A DNA stretch of 64,000 nt from Lachnospiraceae bacterium (GCA_022845955.1 AP025576.1:6200001-6264000), one strand, 5' to 3'; numbered from the stretch's first letter, positions 47,609 through 56,878 are shown. Numbers and translations are program-made. Notes: generated by a model from the letters alone, not told the origin.

Positions 47609-48685
47609 ATGAAAAATGTGATTTTTCTTGGAGCTGGTGCTTCAAAAGCAGATGGCGCACCTTTGCAAAATGAACTGTTCAGAGAATATTTTTGTATGCG
47701 AAAAGCAAAAAAACGTAATATTAATATTGATCTATATGAAGGATTAGATGAAAAATATGCTCCAATGGATGAGAAAATAGAGAATATCATAAAAGATTTT
47801 TTTAAAAATTTTTTCGGAATGAATAATAGTCTTGAAGATAGTATTTATCCAACATTTGAAGAAGCACTGGGTATGCTGGATCTTGCAATTAGCAGAAAAG
47901 AATATTTTTTTCAAACTTGTAAAACTTATAATCTTGATTCTATAAAAATTGAAAATTACCAATCAATTCGATTATCATTATTGCTGGCAATGTCCGAAAT
48001 TATAGATTACAAATTAGATAAATCAAATGGGTATATACATTCAAAACTAATATCAAATTTACATAATATTAATAATATATCTTTTATTTCTACTAACTAT
48101 GACATCCTTATTGATAATGCAATTGTACGGAATGGACTGAATATAGATTATGGTTTCAATCTTTCAGTTTATAAAGTTCAAAGAGATGTAATCCCATTAT
48201 GCAAAATTCATGGTTCGCTAAATTGGCTTTATTGTCCAGTATGCAAAAATATAGTAACAACTAATAATGAAAAAGGGGTTTTAAGGTTGTTATCTAATTT
48301 GGTAGATGCAACGTGTCCAAAATGTGGCTCATTGATGGAAGCGATAATAATACCACCATCCTTTTTTAAAGATTATCAAAATTTATACTTGAGCAATGTT
48401 TGGCATAATACTGAATCTCAGCTTGTTGATGTAGAAAAAGTCATATTTTGTGGCTACTCTTTTCCGGATGCTGATATTTACATAAAATATTTAATAAAAA
48501 GGGCTGAGATGTTAAGCCAGAATAATATAACATATTATATTGTTAATAATCATAATGGAAAATCTATTGAAGATATAAAGATAGAGAAAATGCGTTATGA
48601 AAGATTTTTAAATAATAGAAGTAAAGTTATTTACACCGATTTGTCTTTTGAAGATTTTTCTTCTAATCCTTATGAGTTAATTTAA
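47609..48685 (+). CDS. SIR2-family protein with zinc ribbon, candidate antiphage NADase
   Basis: 358 residues. The SIR2/NAD-binding fold is shown by VIFLGAGASKADGAPLQNEL at the N-terminus, FISTNYDILIDNAI near residue 152, KIHGSLNWLYCPVCKN near 200 with a CPVC...CPKCG zinc pair, and IFCGYSFPDADIYI near 285. This pattern is that of stand-alone SIR2-like proteins found in bacterial defence loci, where they often deplete NAD on phage infection. No partner gene is obvious. AAAGGA precedes the ATG. The gene is strikingly AT-rich compared with the neighbouring operons and is flanked by imperfect direct repeats, suggesting horizontal arrival. Confidence 0.85.
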   Translation: MKNVIFLGAGASKADGAPLQNELFREYFCMRKAKKRNINIDLYEGLDEKYAPMDEKIENIIKDFFKNFFGMNNSLEDSIYPTFEEALGMLDLAISRKEYFFQTCKTYNLDSIKIENYQSIRLSLLLAMSEIIDYKLDKSNGYIHSKLISNLHNINNISFISTNYDILIDNAIVRNGLNIDYGFNLSVYKVQRDVIPLCKIHGSLNWLYCPVCKNIVTTNNEKGVLRLLSNLVDATCPKCGSLMEAIIIPPSFFKDYQNLYLSNVWHNTESQLVDVEKVIFCGYSFPDADIYIKYLIKRAEMLSQNNITYYIVNNHNGKSIEDIKIEKMRYERFLNNRSKVIYTDLSFEDFSSNPYELI

Positions 48686-48725
48686 TTATTGAGTGCAATT
48701 TATTTTTGTCATGGGCTTGACATAA

Positions 48726-48748
48726 GGGTGACGGAGATTGTGACGACA
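48726..48748. repeat. Right direct repeat flanking the SIR2 gene
   Basis: Partner of 47490-47512, about 40 bases after the SIR2 stop codon. Confidence 0.6.
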
Positions 48749-48900
48749 TTATTCGCCAAATAACGGCATACCTCCAACGGATATATAATATAAAATAAAA
48801 ACAACAAAGATTACATAAAAAGAAGTGATCTATTATACTATAGTCATAATACTGAAGCTGGGTCACTCGCAATCCTTCCCGCTTCCGGCATGGCGGCAAT

Positions 48901-48934
48901 CAGTAACCGTTCAGACTTGTCTGAACGGTTACTG
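48901..48934. repeat. 34-bp perfect palindrome of the GTAACNGTTC family
   Basis: CAGTAACCGTTCAGAC and its exact complement around TT, about 20 bases beyond the MerR gene end on the minus strand. It may double as a terminator but has no T-run. Confidence 0.65.
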
Positions 48935-48953
48935 CACTTCTCACCAGTTATAC

Positions 48954-49799
48954 CTATTTATAAAATTCCCGTATCGCTTTTCCCAGAAATACCGCAGTTC
49001 CGTTTCCATACGGTGTATCCATACTCTTACGCATATCCTCACTCTTTTCATAAGAATCTGCGATTTCCAGCATCAGCTCTTTTACATCATCCATCTGATA
49101 CAGCTGCTTTGATACAAAATCCAGTTCTCCGATGAGGGACTTCACCTCGAAAGAAGAAACATCCATGCCGATTTTTTCTGCCAGCTTTTTATAAATACCG
49201 TCTATCCGGTTCCGGTATGCTTCCATGACCTCCATACCCACAGGTTTTTTTACCGCATCCATGGCCTTATCCTTATTTCCGTACCACTCCACTACCTTGC
49301 GGAAATTCTGCTGTGCGTCCTGTCCGGATGCTTTTTCCAGAAACTGCTCCCGGAACTTCTCCAGACTTCCGTATTTTTCCTTCATCACCTGCAACTGTTC
49401 TTCTCCCATATTTGCAACGACAGCCTGATACATCTCATCCATTTCTTTTTTACTGAACATTTCAAAATCCATTTTATTTTCTCCTCTCAAAATGTCGGAT
49501 ATTCCGGAAATCAGACGGTTCAGACGGTCCCTTTTGATTTCCAGCATTCTTTTTTGTGTGACAAGTATGGAATCTCTGTCCAGGTCAGGATTATCCATAA
49601 TCTCCCTGATATCCAGCAAGGGCATATCGAATTCCCGGAAAAAAAGTATCTGCTGCAAACGTTCCAGGGCTTTATCGTCATAAAGCCGGTATCCCCCTTC
49701 ACTGTATGACGAAGGCTTCAAAAGTCCTATTTCATCATAATAATGAAGGGTGCGTACGCTGATATTAGTTCGTTCGGATACTTCTTTTACGGTTTTCAT
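48954..49799 (-). CDS. MerR-family regulator with TipAS drug-binding domain (copy 1)
   Basis: About 281 residues from the ATG at 49799 (GGAGG upstream). The MerR helix-turn-helix is residues 1-70 (TVKEVSERTNISVRTLHYYDEIGLLKPSSYSEGGYRLYDDKALERLQQILFF), followed by the dimerisation coiled coil. The C-terminal half is a TipAS/antibiotic-recognition domain (ending TPYGNGTAVFLGKAIREFY), known from TipAL to bind thiopeptides and other drugs. The promoter at 49828-49858 has the MerR 19-bp spacer with a central dyad, so it probably activates its own transcription on ligand binding. A paralogue lies at 60138-61004. Confidence 0.92.
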   Translation of the reverse strand: MKTVKEVSERTNISVRTLHYYDEIGLLKPSSYSEGGYRLYDDKALERLQQILFFREFDMPLLDIREIMDNPDLDRDSILVTQKRMLEIKRDRLNRLISGISDILRGENKMDFEMFSKKEMDEMYQAVVANMGEEQLQVMKEKYGSLEKFREQFLEKASGQDAQQNFRKVVEWYGNKDKAMDAVKKPVGMEVMEAYRNRIDGIYKKLAEKIGMDVSSFEVKSLIGELDFVSKQLYQMDDVKELMLEIADSYEKSEDMRKSMDTPYGNGTAVFLGKAIREFYK

Positions 49800-49827
49800 T
49801 ATGGTGCCTCCTGTTCCTGACAAGACC

Positions 49828-49858
49828 ACACTACACCCTCACGTTCCGTGAGTGTCAA
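49828..49858 (-). promoter_or_regulatory. MerR-type promoter with 19-bp spacer
   Basis: On the minus strand TTGACA, 19 bases, TAGTGT. The spacer contains the dyad CTCACG-GAA-CGTGAG (49838-49852), the classic layout for activation by DNA untwisting. Confidence 0.8.
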
Positions 49859-49884
49859 TACATTTTACAGAGGTTACAGCAAAA

Positions 49885-50625
49885 TTATTTGGAGTTAATA
49901 TGTCCATGTAACAGTTCCGAGCTGTCAGGCCCGTTACCCGTCCGTTTCAGGTTGTATTTCAGGATATAAACGCTCAGCCAGTCGATGGCATCCTGCCTGC
50001 TGCCGAATGGCATCTTTCCCTTTTTCTGCATAAGCCCGGAAAAAAAGGTGCTCACCGCCGCCGACTGCCCGCGGCTTCCCGGAATGTTCATCCGTCCTTC
50101 CACCGGATATTCTTCCAGAATATTGCGGTACTTTTGGCTCCTGTAGATCGGATTCCTGCTGCATTGCAGGACAATCCGGTTTCCGCGGCCATCCCACAGC
50201 CGGAAAAAATTGTCCAGAGCCTTCCTCACCAAATCCACACTGCGATATACGCCAAAGGAGTAGGCTTCCACTTTTCTTGTCCGGGAATCCAAAATAACAC
50301 ACATATAGAGTTTTCTGTTCCCATCGGCGCTGTAGGTTCCTATTCCCACACAGAATTCTGCTTTTTCAGACAGTACCTGCGCTGCTATCCGCTCAACTGC
50401 CGGCCGCTCTTGCTTTTTCTCTTCTGCAAAAGTCTGCAGCAGGCGGGAAGCAGGATGCAGATCTTCGTCTGACTCCCATACATAGATGTCATCCGACAGT
50501 ATAGGGTATTCTTCCAGATACAGGATAGAATCAAGGGTAAAAAGTGCCAGCTGGTGTTCCCACTCCGGTGTTTCCCCATACAAAAATGCCAACTCCTGCA
50601 GGCTGTAATGACTTTCCATTTGCAT
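49885..50625 (-). CDS. Transposase-derived integrase-fold protein with lost catalytic residues
   Basis: 246 residues. The C-terminal two-thirds align in pattern with the rve/DDE core of IS3-type transposases: LYMCVILDSRTRKVEAYSFGVYRSVDLVRKALDNFF (first Asp region retained), VLQCSRNPIYRSQKYRNIL (where a transposase has HSDRGSQYTS), SRGQSAAVSTFFSGLMQKKG (where a transposase has DNAVMESFFxTLK) and DAIDWLSVYILKYNLKR (EAIxxYIxxYNxxR). The second Asp and the Glu are thus replaced. The N-terminal 80 residues are unassigned and acidic. GGAAAGG precedes the ATG. An intact, full-length frame with a dead active site suggests a domesticated protein, though recent decay is possible. Confidence 0.6.
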   Translation of the reverse strand: MQMESHYSLQELAFLYGETPEWEHQLALFTLDSILYLEEYPILSDDIYVWESDEDLHPASRLLQTFAEEKKQERPAVERIAAQVLSEKAEFCVGIGTYSADGNRKLYMCVILDSRTRKVEAYSFGVYRSVDLVRKALDNFFRLWDGRGNRIVLQCSRNPIYRSQKYRNILEEYPVEGRMNIPGSRGQSAAVSTFFSGLMQKKGKMPFGSRQDAIDWLSVYILKYNLKRTGNGPDSSELLHGHINSK

Positions 50626-50723
50626 CCTTTCCTTTTCTTATCCCTTTCTCCGCATTCTGTCTGCCGGCTTTATCATTGAACGATCCGGCAGACGCAGACA
50701 GCAGGCCGCGGGCTGTTATCCGT

Positions 50724-51491
50724 TCAGGTTATCCTGTCTTTTATGCACTGTCTCATATAAATATTAAAAGCTTCCGCTTCCCCTGCATCCGGCTGCATTT
50801 CCCGCTCCGATGCATAGCATGCCAGTGCTTCCTGCACAAGGGGCGCATAAACCGTCGGCAGGTTTGTAAGCCCCCATTCCCCGCCTGCTTTTTTGGACAA
50901 TACAAGGCCTTCCTTGGCATATCCCAGAACCCGGCATAAGTTTAAAATGACATAGACAGGATTCTCCAGAATATCCTCCCCGGAAGAAGCAATATCGCTG
51001 CAGATGCTTTTCAGATAGTATTCCCGGGGCACCTCGTCAAATACCTGCTCCACCGGTCTGCCATACAAGACGATCCCGAAATGTCTGATGATCATAAAAT
51101 GCGCTGCCAAATCCGGATCCGTTCCTTTCATATTGTTTATATAATCCTCCGGATTTGTCCGGAACCATTCCAGATGCGCCGGTGAAAAATGCAACATAAA
51201 GGGCGTGGGGTACTCCCTGTTTTGGCAGGCAGCTTCCGTTACCACGCTGCATTCGATTCCTTTGGGAGGCGCTGATTCATTTAATTCCACCAGGATGTAC
51301 ATCAGCCTTTTTTTCTGCCTGTCGGATGCCGAATTCCGAATCACGATAATCAAATCAATATCGCTTTTAGCCGGGTGAAAACAGCCCATAGCCAACGATC
51401 CGTGCAGATATATGCCCACTAGGCCATCCCCGAAAATATCCTTACCCGTCTCCACAATTCTGTCCAGAATAAAGGAATACTCCATACTCAT
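50724..51491 (-). CDS. AadA/ANT(9)-like nucleotidyltransferase with DUF4111-type C-domain
   Basis: 255 residues. The N-terminal nucleotidyltransferase domain has VGIYLHGSLAMGCFHPAKSDIDLIIVI (residues 24-50), with the GS and D-x-D signature, and a third acidic position in PPKGIECSVV. The C-terminal helical domain (NPVYVILNLCRVLGYAKEGLVLSKKAGGEWGL) matches the AadA/Spw family that adenylylates streptomycin or spectinomycin. Its ATG overlaps the stop of the ABC exporter gene (ATGA), so it is translated as part of that operon. Aminoglycoside or aminocyclitol modification is the expected role. The operon context suggests induction with the exporter. Confidence 0.88.
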   Translation of the reverse strand: MSMEYSFILDRIVETGKDIFGDGLVGIYLHGSLAMGCFHPAKSDIDLIIVIRNSASDRQKKRLMYILVELNESAPPKGIECSVVTEAACQNREYPTPFMLHFSPAHLEWFRTNPEDYINNMKGTDPDLAAHFMIIRHFGIVLYGRPVEQVFDEVPREYYLKSICSDIASSGEDILENPVYVILNLCRVLGYAKEGLVLSKKAGGEWGLTNLPTVYAPLVQEALACYASEREMQPDAGEAEAFNIYMRQCIKDRIT

Positions 51492-53689
51492 CCATTCCCT
51501 TCTTTCAATGTCTGCATCTGAAGCTGCGCCGTCACCAGGTTATAGTATATCCCCTTTTTCTCCAACAGTTCATTATGCGAGCCGCATTCGGCAATCCTGT
51601 GTCCGTCGATAACAATGAGCCGATCCGCATCCTTCAGTGTGGACAGCCGGTGGGCGATAGCCAGGGTGGTGCGGCCGGCTGTAAGCCTCTGGAGCGCCTT
51701 CTGGATCAGATACTCGCTCTCCGTATCCAGGCTGGAAGTGGCTTCATCCAGTATCAGAAGCTTGGGATCATTGAGTATAGCCCTGGCTATGGCGATCCTC
51801 TGGCGTTCACCGCCGGACAGATTGTATCCCTTCTCGCCCACATAGGTGTTATATCCGTTAGGGGTCTTGCAGATAAAATCATGGGCATTTGCCATTTTGG
51901 CCGCACGGATAATTTCCTCATAGGTGGCGTCCGGCCTGGCAAATCGCATATTGTTCAGAATCGTGTCGGAAAACAGGAAGGTTTCCTGGAGCACAACGCC
52001 AAGCTGGCGGTGGAAATCCTCTATCCGGTACTCATTGATATTCATCCCGTCAATCAAAAGTTCGCCGTCGTCCACATCGTACAGGTGCATGACCAGATTG
52101 ATCAGTGTGGATTTGCCGGTGCCGGAAGCACCTACAATACCGATCATTTCTCCCTTCCTGATTTCGAAATTTATTTTTTCCAAAACAGTCTCATAGGAGC
52201 GGTAGCCGAAGCACACATCCTTAAAAACCACAGAGCCCTGGATTTCCCTGCTTACCGGGTTTTCCCGGTTCCGTATCTTCGGCTGTTCATCCAGCACGTC
52301 GTAAATACGTTCCAGACTGGTTAACATCTGTATGATCATGCGGGGCAGATGCGTCATCCAGCCCAGCGGGCCGTAGAGCATGGTGGCATAGGTGGTGAAC
52401 TGCAGCAGCTGCCCTACCGAAAGCCCGCCGTCCAGTGTCTTGAGGCCGCCCAGAGCGGTTACGAAATAAATACCCATGCCCATGATAAAAGTGAGCATCG
52501 GGTAAAAGGATGCCCAGAATACCTCATTCTTCTTCTGAATCCCGGCATAGCTGGCTGATATTGTCTTAAAACGGTCGGATTCATATTTTTCCTTGCCAAA
52601 GGACTTCACCACACGGATGCCGGAAATCACATCCTGCAGGGCGCTGTTGTTGTCATCCCCGCGGCTGTACTGCATGTGGAATTTACGATGGATCACCTTA
52701 CGGAAGCCCACCGAAAGGGCGACGGCCAGAGGCAGAAAAACGATGGACAACAGTGTCAGTCCCGGGCTGATGGTCAGCATTACAATGATGGCCCCCGTCA
52801 TCAGCACCAGCAGGTAAAATATACTGCCGAAGGCATCCTCCATAAATCTGCGGATGTTAGCGGAATCGTTGTTAATGCGGTTCATCAGCTCGCCGGGACG
52901 CCGATCCTGGATAAAGGACAACGTAAGCACCTGCATTTTCTGGTACAGCCGTCCGCGGATATCCATACTGATACCGGCTCCCAGCTTTGCGCTCCACAGG
53001 CTCCGCAGATACCTTGTGACGATAGACAGCACGGTAATAACCGCCATGATCAGCGTGAACCGGATGACTTCCCGGACACTGCCATGATCCGACATCAAGG
53101 TATTATCAATAAATCGCTGCTGGAACATCGGGCCTGCCAGACCCACTACAGATGAAAACAGCATCATCAGCGCCACCATGACAAACTGCTTTTTATAATT
53201 GGAACACAGCCGGACAAATTTTAAAAGTGTGACATTTTTCCCTTCACATTTGGGACATTCGCGGGTTCCGGGCAGCGCGCGGCCGCATTTGGGGCAGGTT
53301 TTTTCATATTCCCTGTTTTCTACCAGCCTGTCGCTGCCCTCCAGCAGCAGCATCCCGCCTTTGGTAATGGATGCGAAACGGGAGATATGCTTCATAGAAA
53401 AACGCGCCACATGCTTCGCCATCCCATCCTGTTTCTGTGTAACTACCAGAATCCCATTATTAACCTGAGACTCGCATTTGATCGACGTTAATCCGGTAAG
53501 CGGCATTTCATAGGCAATACGTCCTTCTTCTATAATCAGCAGACGCATGGTTGTCAGTACCCCATAGGAGGACTCGCAGTACTTCCCGCTGCTGTTAATG
53601 TCAAAGGGAGAACAGTAGCGTATCTCTTCCCCTCCCGCAAGCGCAAACAGAGCCTTGATCTCCCCGGGCAGTTTTACTTTCAGTTCCAT
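51488..53689 (-). CDS. ABC exporter half-transporter with PH-like and zinc-ribbon N-terminus
   Basis: 733 residues. About 130 N-terminal residues look like a bacterial PH-like fold, followed by a zinc ribbon (TCPKCGRALPGTRECPKCEG). A six-helix exporter membrane domain follows (about 165-465), then a nucleotide-binding domain with Walker A GIVGASGTGKST, signature NLSGGERQR, Walker B LLILDEATSSLD and switch His IAHRLS. The catalytic Glu is intact. It probably pairs with the larger half-transporter encoded at 54449-56818. The pair plus the DUF1854 protein resembles exporter loci found in Clostridia and beta-proteobacteria. It overlaps the downstream nucleotidyltransferase gene. Confidence 0.92.
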   Translation of the reverse strand: MELKVKLPGEIKALFALAGGEEIRYCSPFDINSSGKYCESSYGVLTTMRLLIIEEGRIAYEMPLTGLTSIKCESQVNNGILVVTQKQDGMAKHVARFSMKHISRFASITKGGMLLLEGSDRLVENREYEKTCPKCGRALPGTRECPKCEGKNVTLLKFVRLCSNYKKQFVMVALMMLFSSVVGLAGPMFQQRFIDNTLMSDHGSVREVIRFTLIMAVITVLSIVTRYLRSLWSAKLGAGISMDIRGRLYQKMQVLTLSFIQDRRPGELMNRINNDSANIRRFMEDAFGSIFYLLVLMTGAIIVMLTISPGLTLLSIVFLPLAVALSVGFRKVIHRKFHMQYSRGDDNNSALQDVISGIRVVKSFGKEKYESDRFKTISASYAGIQKKNEVFWASFYPMLTFIMGMGIYFVTALGGLKTLDGGLSVGQLLQFTTYATMLYGPLGWMTHLPRMIIQMLTSLERIYDVLDEQPKIRNRENPVSREIQGSVVFKDVCFGYRSYETVLEKINFEIRKGEMIGIVGASGTGKSTLINLVMHLYDVDDGELLIDGMNINEYRIEDFHRQLGVVLQETFLFSDTILNNMRFARPDATYEEIIRAAKMANAHDFICKTPNGYNTYVGEKGYNLSGGERQRIAIARAILNDPKLLILDEATSSLDTESEYLIQKALQRLTAGRTTLAIAHRLSTLKDADRLIVIDGHRIAECGSHNELLEKKGIYYNLVTAQLQMQTLKEGNG

Positions 53690-53790
53690 TTATGTCCTCA
53701 TTCCTGCGCCATAAAAAGCGCACCAAAACTTGTAATATAATCTTTTTTGGTAATATTTCATGCCCGTTCACCGGGCAGCACACCATACAG

Positions 53791-53842
53791 AAGCAGCCGG
53801 GCCGAATGGCCATCCATGCTGTGGAAGCGAAGCTTTCACAGC
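53791..53842 (+). repeat. Palindromic element copy C, non-coding
   Basis: Reads AAGCAGCCGGGCCGAATGGC, then CATCCATGCTGTGGAAGCGA and AGCTTTCACAGC. It lies in the 192-base gap between the DUF1854 gene and the second exporter gene, in the opposite direction to transcription. It is nearly identical to the copy translated inside CobA-HemD. Nothing else is seen in that gap. Confidence 0.8.
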
Positions 53843-53881
53843 AACAGGCCCCGTCACCGGCGGCTGCATGCAGGACTGTTT

Positions 53882-54439
53882 TTACAGGAACAGCCCGATT
53901 TTCTTCAGCTCTTTCCCCGTAAGCTTTGAGGTATCGGGTATTTCAAACCGGTTTTCATCCAGATCAGTGATCAGCAGCCGGGTATCGGTCAGATGAACCA
54001 CCGCATTGCCGCTCATATGGATAGCAAAACGGCAGGGCCCGTGGTCAGTCACCACATCAAAATACGCAAAACCATACTCTTCCTTCACATTCTTCACTTT
54101 TGTAATAACCGGTGTGAAATAGCGCAGCTCCATCTGTTCGGTCAGCATCCTGCGCGTATCCTCGTCCACATCCTTATCCAGATCGCGGATTACACCGATT
54201 TCCTTTGCCTTTTCATCCGGCTCCCGTATGGAAATATACAGATTCTTCCCGGTAAAAGGGAAAGTACGGAACACCTGGACCCTGTTATAATGCCTGCCCT
54301 GCGTATCCAGCGATACAAAACCGCCTTCCGTCCGGCGGAATATACTATTATCCCTGTCCAGATAATTCAGAGCCAGCATAGCCTCCGTCTCCGCTTCCAT
54401 CTGTTCCAGATCAAATTCCTGCGCAAATAAATCTTCCAT
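53882..54439 (-). CDS. DUF1854-family protein
   Basis: 185 residues. The pattern YLDRDNSIFRRTEGGFVSLD, VQVFRTFPFTGKNLYISIREPDEKAKEIGVI and ELRYFTPVITKVKNVKEEYGFAYFDVVTDHGPCRFAIH matches DUF1854, found next to ABC exporters (and in some genomes beside cyanophycin genes). It starts nine bases after the first exporter gene, with AGGAGG overlapping that gene's stop, so the two are translationally linked. The role is unknown. Its conserved gene order with the half-transporters suggests it is a soluble accessory or sensor subunit. Confidence 0.85.
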   Translation of the reverse strand: MEDLFAQEFDLEQMEAETEAMLALNYLDRDNSIFRRTEGGFVSLDTQGRHYNRVQVFRTFPFTGKNLYISIREPDEKAKEIGVIRDLDKDVDEDTRRMLTEQMELRYFTPVITKVKNVKEEYGFAYFDVVTDHGPCRFAIHMSGNAVVHLTDTRLLITDLDENRFEIPDTSKLTGKELKKIGLFL

Positions 54440-54448
54440 AACTACCTC

Positions 54449-56818
54449 CTATTCCAGTCCCCGCATAGCCAATGCCTTGGTCTGCAGTTCCCGCAGCTTG
54501 AAATAAGTCCCTTTTTTAGCCAGCAGCTCCTCATGGCTGCCTTCCTCGGTAATCCTGCCCTCATCCATAACTACCAGCCGGTCCGCATCCCGCAGAGTGG
54601 ACAGCCGGTGGGCGATGGAGATCGTGGTCCTTCCTTTAATCAGGAAATTAATCGAAGCCTGAATCGCCTTCTCCGTTTCCGTATCCACGGAAGCCGTGGC
54701 CTCATCCAGAATCAGGATCCGGGGATTCGCCAGGATAGCCCTGGCGATGGAAATCCGCTGGCGCTCACCGCCGGACAGTTCCCTGCCGGTGGCCCCGATG
54801 ATGGTATCATAACCGTCGGGCATTTTACAGATGAAATCATGGGCGCTTGCCAGAACCGCGGCCTGGACGACCTCTTCCTTGGTGGCATCGGGGTTGGCAT
54901 AGGCGATGTTGCTGTATACGCTTCCCATAAATATGTAGGTTTCCTGGGATACCTGCGCCACATTACGCCGCAGATCGGTAAAGGCGATATCCTTCACCGG
55001 TATGCCATCAATGAGGATTTCCCCTTCATCCGGGTCATAGAGACGGGAGATCATATTCACCAGCGTGGTTTTGCCCGCGCCGGATCGGCCCACAATCCCC
55101 AGCATTTTGCCGCCTTCCACCTCCAGACTGACATTTTTGAGGATGGTCTTGCTTTTATCGTAGGAAAAGGTTACATTCTTCAGCCGGATGTCCCCCTTCA
55201 TATTTTCTATATGTACCGGATTCTCCTTTTCCGTAATATCCGGAAGGGAATCGATAATTTCAAACATACGCTGGGCACTGGTCATGCTTTCCGCCCATTC
55301 GTGAAAACTGAAGGCCAGGAAATCCAGCGGATTGTTCAGCTGTGCCACGTAGCTGATAAAGGTGATCAGGACACCTAGTTCCAGATTTCCGTAATGGAAG
55401 AGCATGAAACCGCCCAACGCCCATACAAGCAGGTTGGATAAATTCTCCACCGCCGCATAAAGCACGGTGAAACGGTTATCAAAACGTACCAGCTCCACAT
55501 CTGCATGCATCAGCTTCTTATTATATTTATCAAAGCGTACCAGCTCCTTTTCCTCCTGGCCGAAGGCTTTTACCACGCGCGCGCCGGTCAGGTTGTCATT
55601 TACCCTGCTGTTTAAAGAACGTCTCGCCCGATGGCGGCTGGAAAAATAATTGAACAGGGTAGGAGCCATCTTGTAGCTGGTAAACAGCACCACCGGTATC
55701 CATACCAGCACCGGCACGGCAAGCTTCCAGTTAATCCGAAGCATGATCACGGCTGTTGCCACCAGGGATAATATGTTGGATGCCATATAGGGCAGGTCGT
55801 CCAGAAAGAACCCGGTAACCTCCTCCGAATCGCCCATAACTCTGGTCATCAGGTTTCCGGTCTGCTTGCTGTTATAAAAGCCCATGGACAGGCGGCCCAT
55901 GGCGTCAAACACGTCCGTTTTCAGCTTCATCACCACACCCGGTATGATCCTGGCATTTAACACACCCTGGATGATGCCGAACACCTGGAGGGAAAGCTTT
56001 GTCATAAACATAGAGAGCACCACCAGCAGCAGCGCCGTCACGTATTTGCCTGCCGGCAGGTTTAAAAAATCCAGGAACGCCGGATCTCTTGCCAGCACCT
56101 TATCATAAAGAATCGTACCATTTAAGTACGGCCAGATCAGATTCAGCAGGGCGGTGGCCATAATACAGACAAACATCCCCGCAATACTGGCAGCGTAAGG
56201 CTTGAAATAGCTTAAAGCGCGGAAAAAGACGGAGCTTTTATTCATGCACCGGGGACAGATCTTCCGCTCCGGATCCGGGTACATCGTGCCGCATTTACTG
56301 CAGTATTCCTCTTCCTTTTCTCCCCGGAGCAGCTCCTCCGTCAGCTCTTTTCCTGTCTTTACCGCTTCAAATACGGCAGCAAAGCGGCGAAGCGGTACCA
56401 GATACATATTGGAACACAAAGCCAGGCGGATATCGTCTTCCTCCCCCTCCGGACGGTAAAACAGAACATTGGTCGCCACTTGTTTGAGTACCTGCATGGA
56501 AGCGGTTTCCGCCACCGACAGCAGCCGTATCTCATACGTGCGGCTTCCCAGGAATTTCTCCTTTTGCTCCATACATCCCTTATACTGCTTCGTATACAGG
56601 GGATCCCGGACCGACTGTGCCACCATGATCTGATCCCTGGTCAGCAATAACCAGCCATCCACATACTTTTCTTCAAAATTCATATCAAACCGGACTGCCG
56701 ACAGACAGCCCTCCTTTGTGATTCCCCGTTCTTCCGCCAGGTTTTTAAGTACCGGCGGGAGTTTTTGGAATAGTTCTTCTGCCAATGTCTTGTTCCGGCA
56801 CGGGATCGGATGCCCCAA
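54449..56818 (-). CDS. ABC exporter half-transporter, larger subunit
   Basis: 789 residues from a TTG with GGGGAAAGG eight bases upstream. About 180 residues form an N-terminal PH-like region, then a zinc ribbon (YCSKCGTMYPDPERKICPRCM). A six-helix exporter domain (about 210-520) and a nucleotide-binding domain follow: Walker A GIVGRSGAGKTT, signature ELSGGERQR, Walker B ILILDEATASVD, switch His IAHRLSTLRD. It is first in the operon with the DUF1854 protein, the second half-transporter and an AadA-like enzyme. Expression is likely controlled by the leader ORF and terminator at 56879-57062. Drug or peptide export is the best guess. Confidence 0.92.
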   Translation of the reverse strand: MGHPIPCRNKTLAEELFQKLPPVLKNLAEERGITKEGCLSAVRFDMNFEEKYVDGWLLLTRDQIMVAQSVRDPLYTKQYKGCMEQKEKFLGSRTYEIRLLSVAETASMQVLKQVATNVLFYRPEGEEDDIRLALCSNMYLVPLRRFAAVFEAVKTGKELTEELLRGEKEEEYCSKCGTMYPDPERKICPRCMNKSSVFFRALSYFKPYAASIAGMFVCIMATALLNLIWPYLNGTILYDKVLARDPAFLDFLNLPAGKYVTALLLVVLSMFMTKLSLQVFGIIQGVLNARIIPGVVMKLKTDVFDAMGRLSMGFYNSKQTGNLMTRVMGDSEEVTGFFLDDLPYMASNILSLVATAVIMLRINWKLAVPVLVWIPVVLFTSYKMAPTLFNYFSSRHRARRSLNSRVNDNLTGARVVKAFGQEEKELVRFDKYNKKLMHADVELVRFDNRFTVLYAAVENLSNLLVWALGGFMLFHYGNLELGVLITFISYVAQLNNPLDFLAFSFHEWAESMTSAQRMFEIIDSLPDITEKENPVHIENMKGDIRLKNVTFSYDKSKTILKNVSLEVEGGKMLGIVGRSGAGKTTLVNMISRLYDPDEGEILIDGIPVKDIAFTDLRRNVAQVSQETYIFMGSVYSNIAYANPDATKEEVVQAAVLASAHDFICKMPDGYDTIIGATGRELSGGERQRISIARAILANPRILILDEATASVDTETEKAIQASINFLIKGRTTISIAHRLSTLRDADRLVVMDEGRITEEGSHEELLAKKGTYFKLRELQTKALAMRGLE

Positions 56819-56878
56819 TCCACACGCCTTTCCCCTTTCTTTCTCTGCTGAAGCGATACGATGCCGCTGTTTTTAAAC

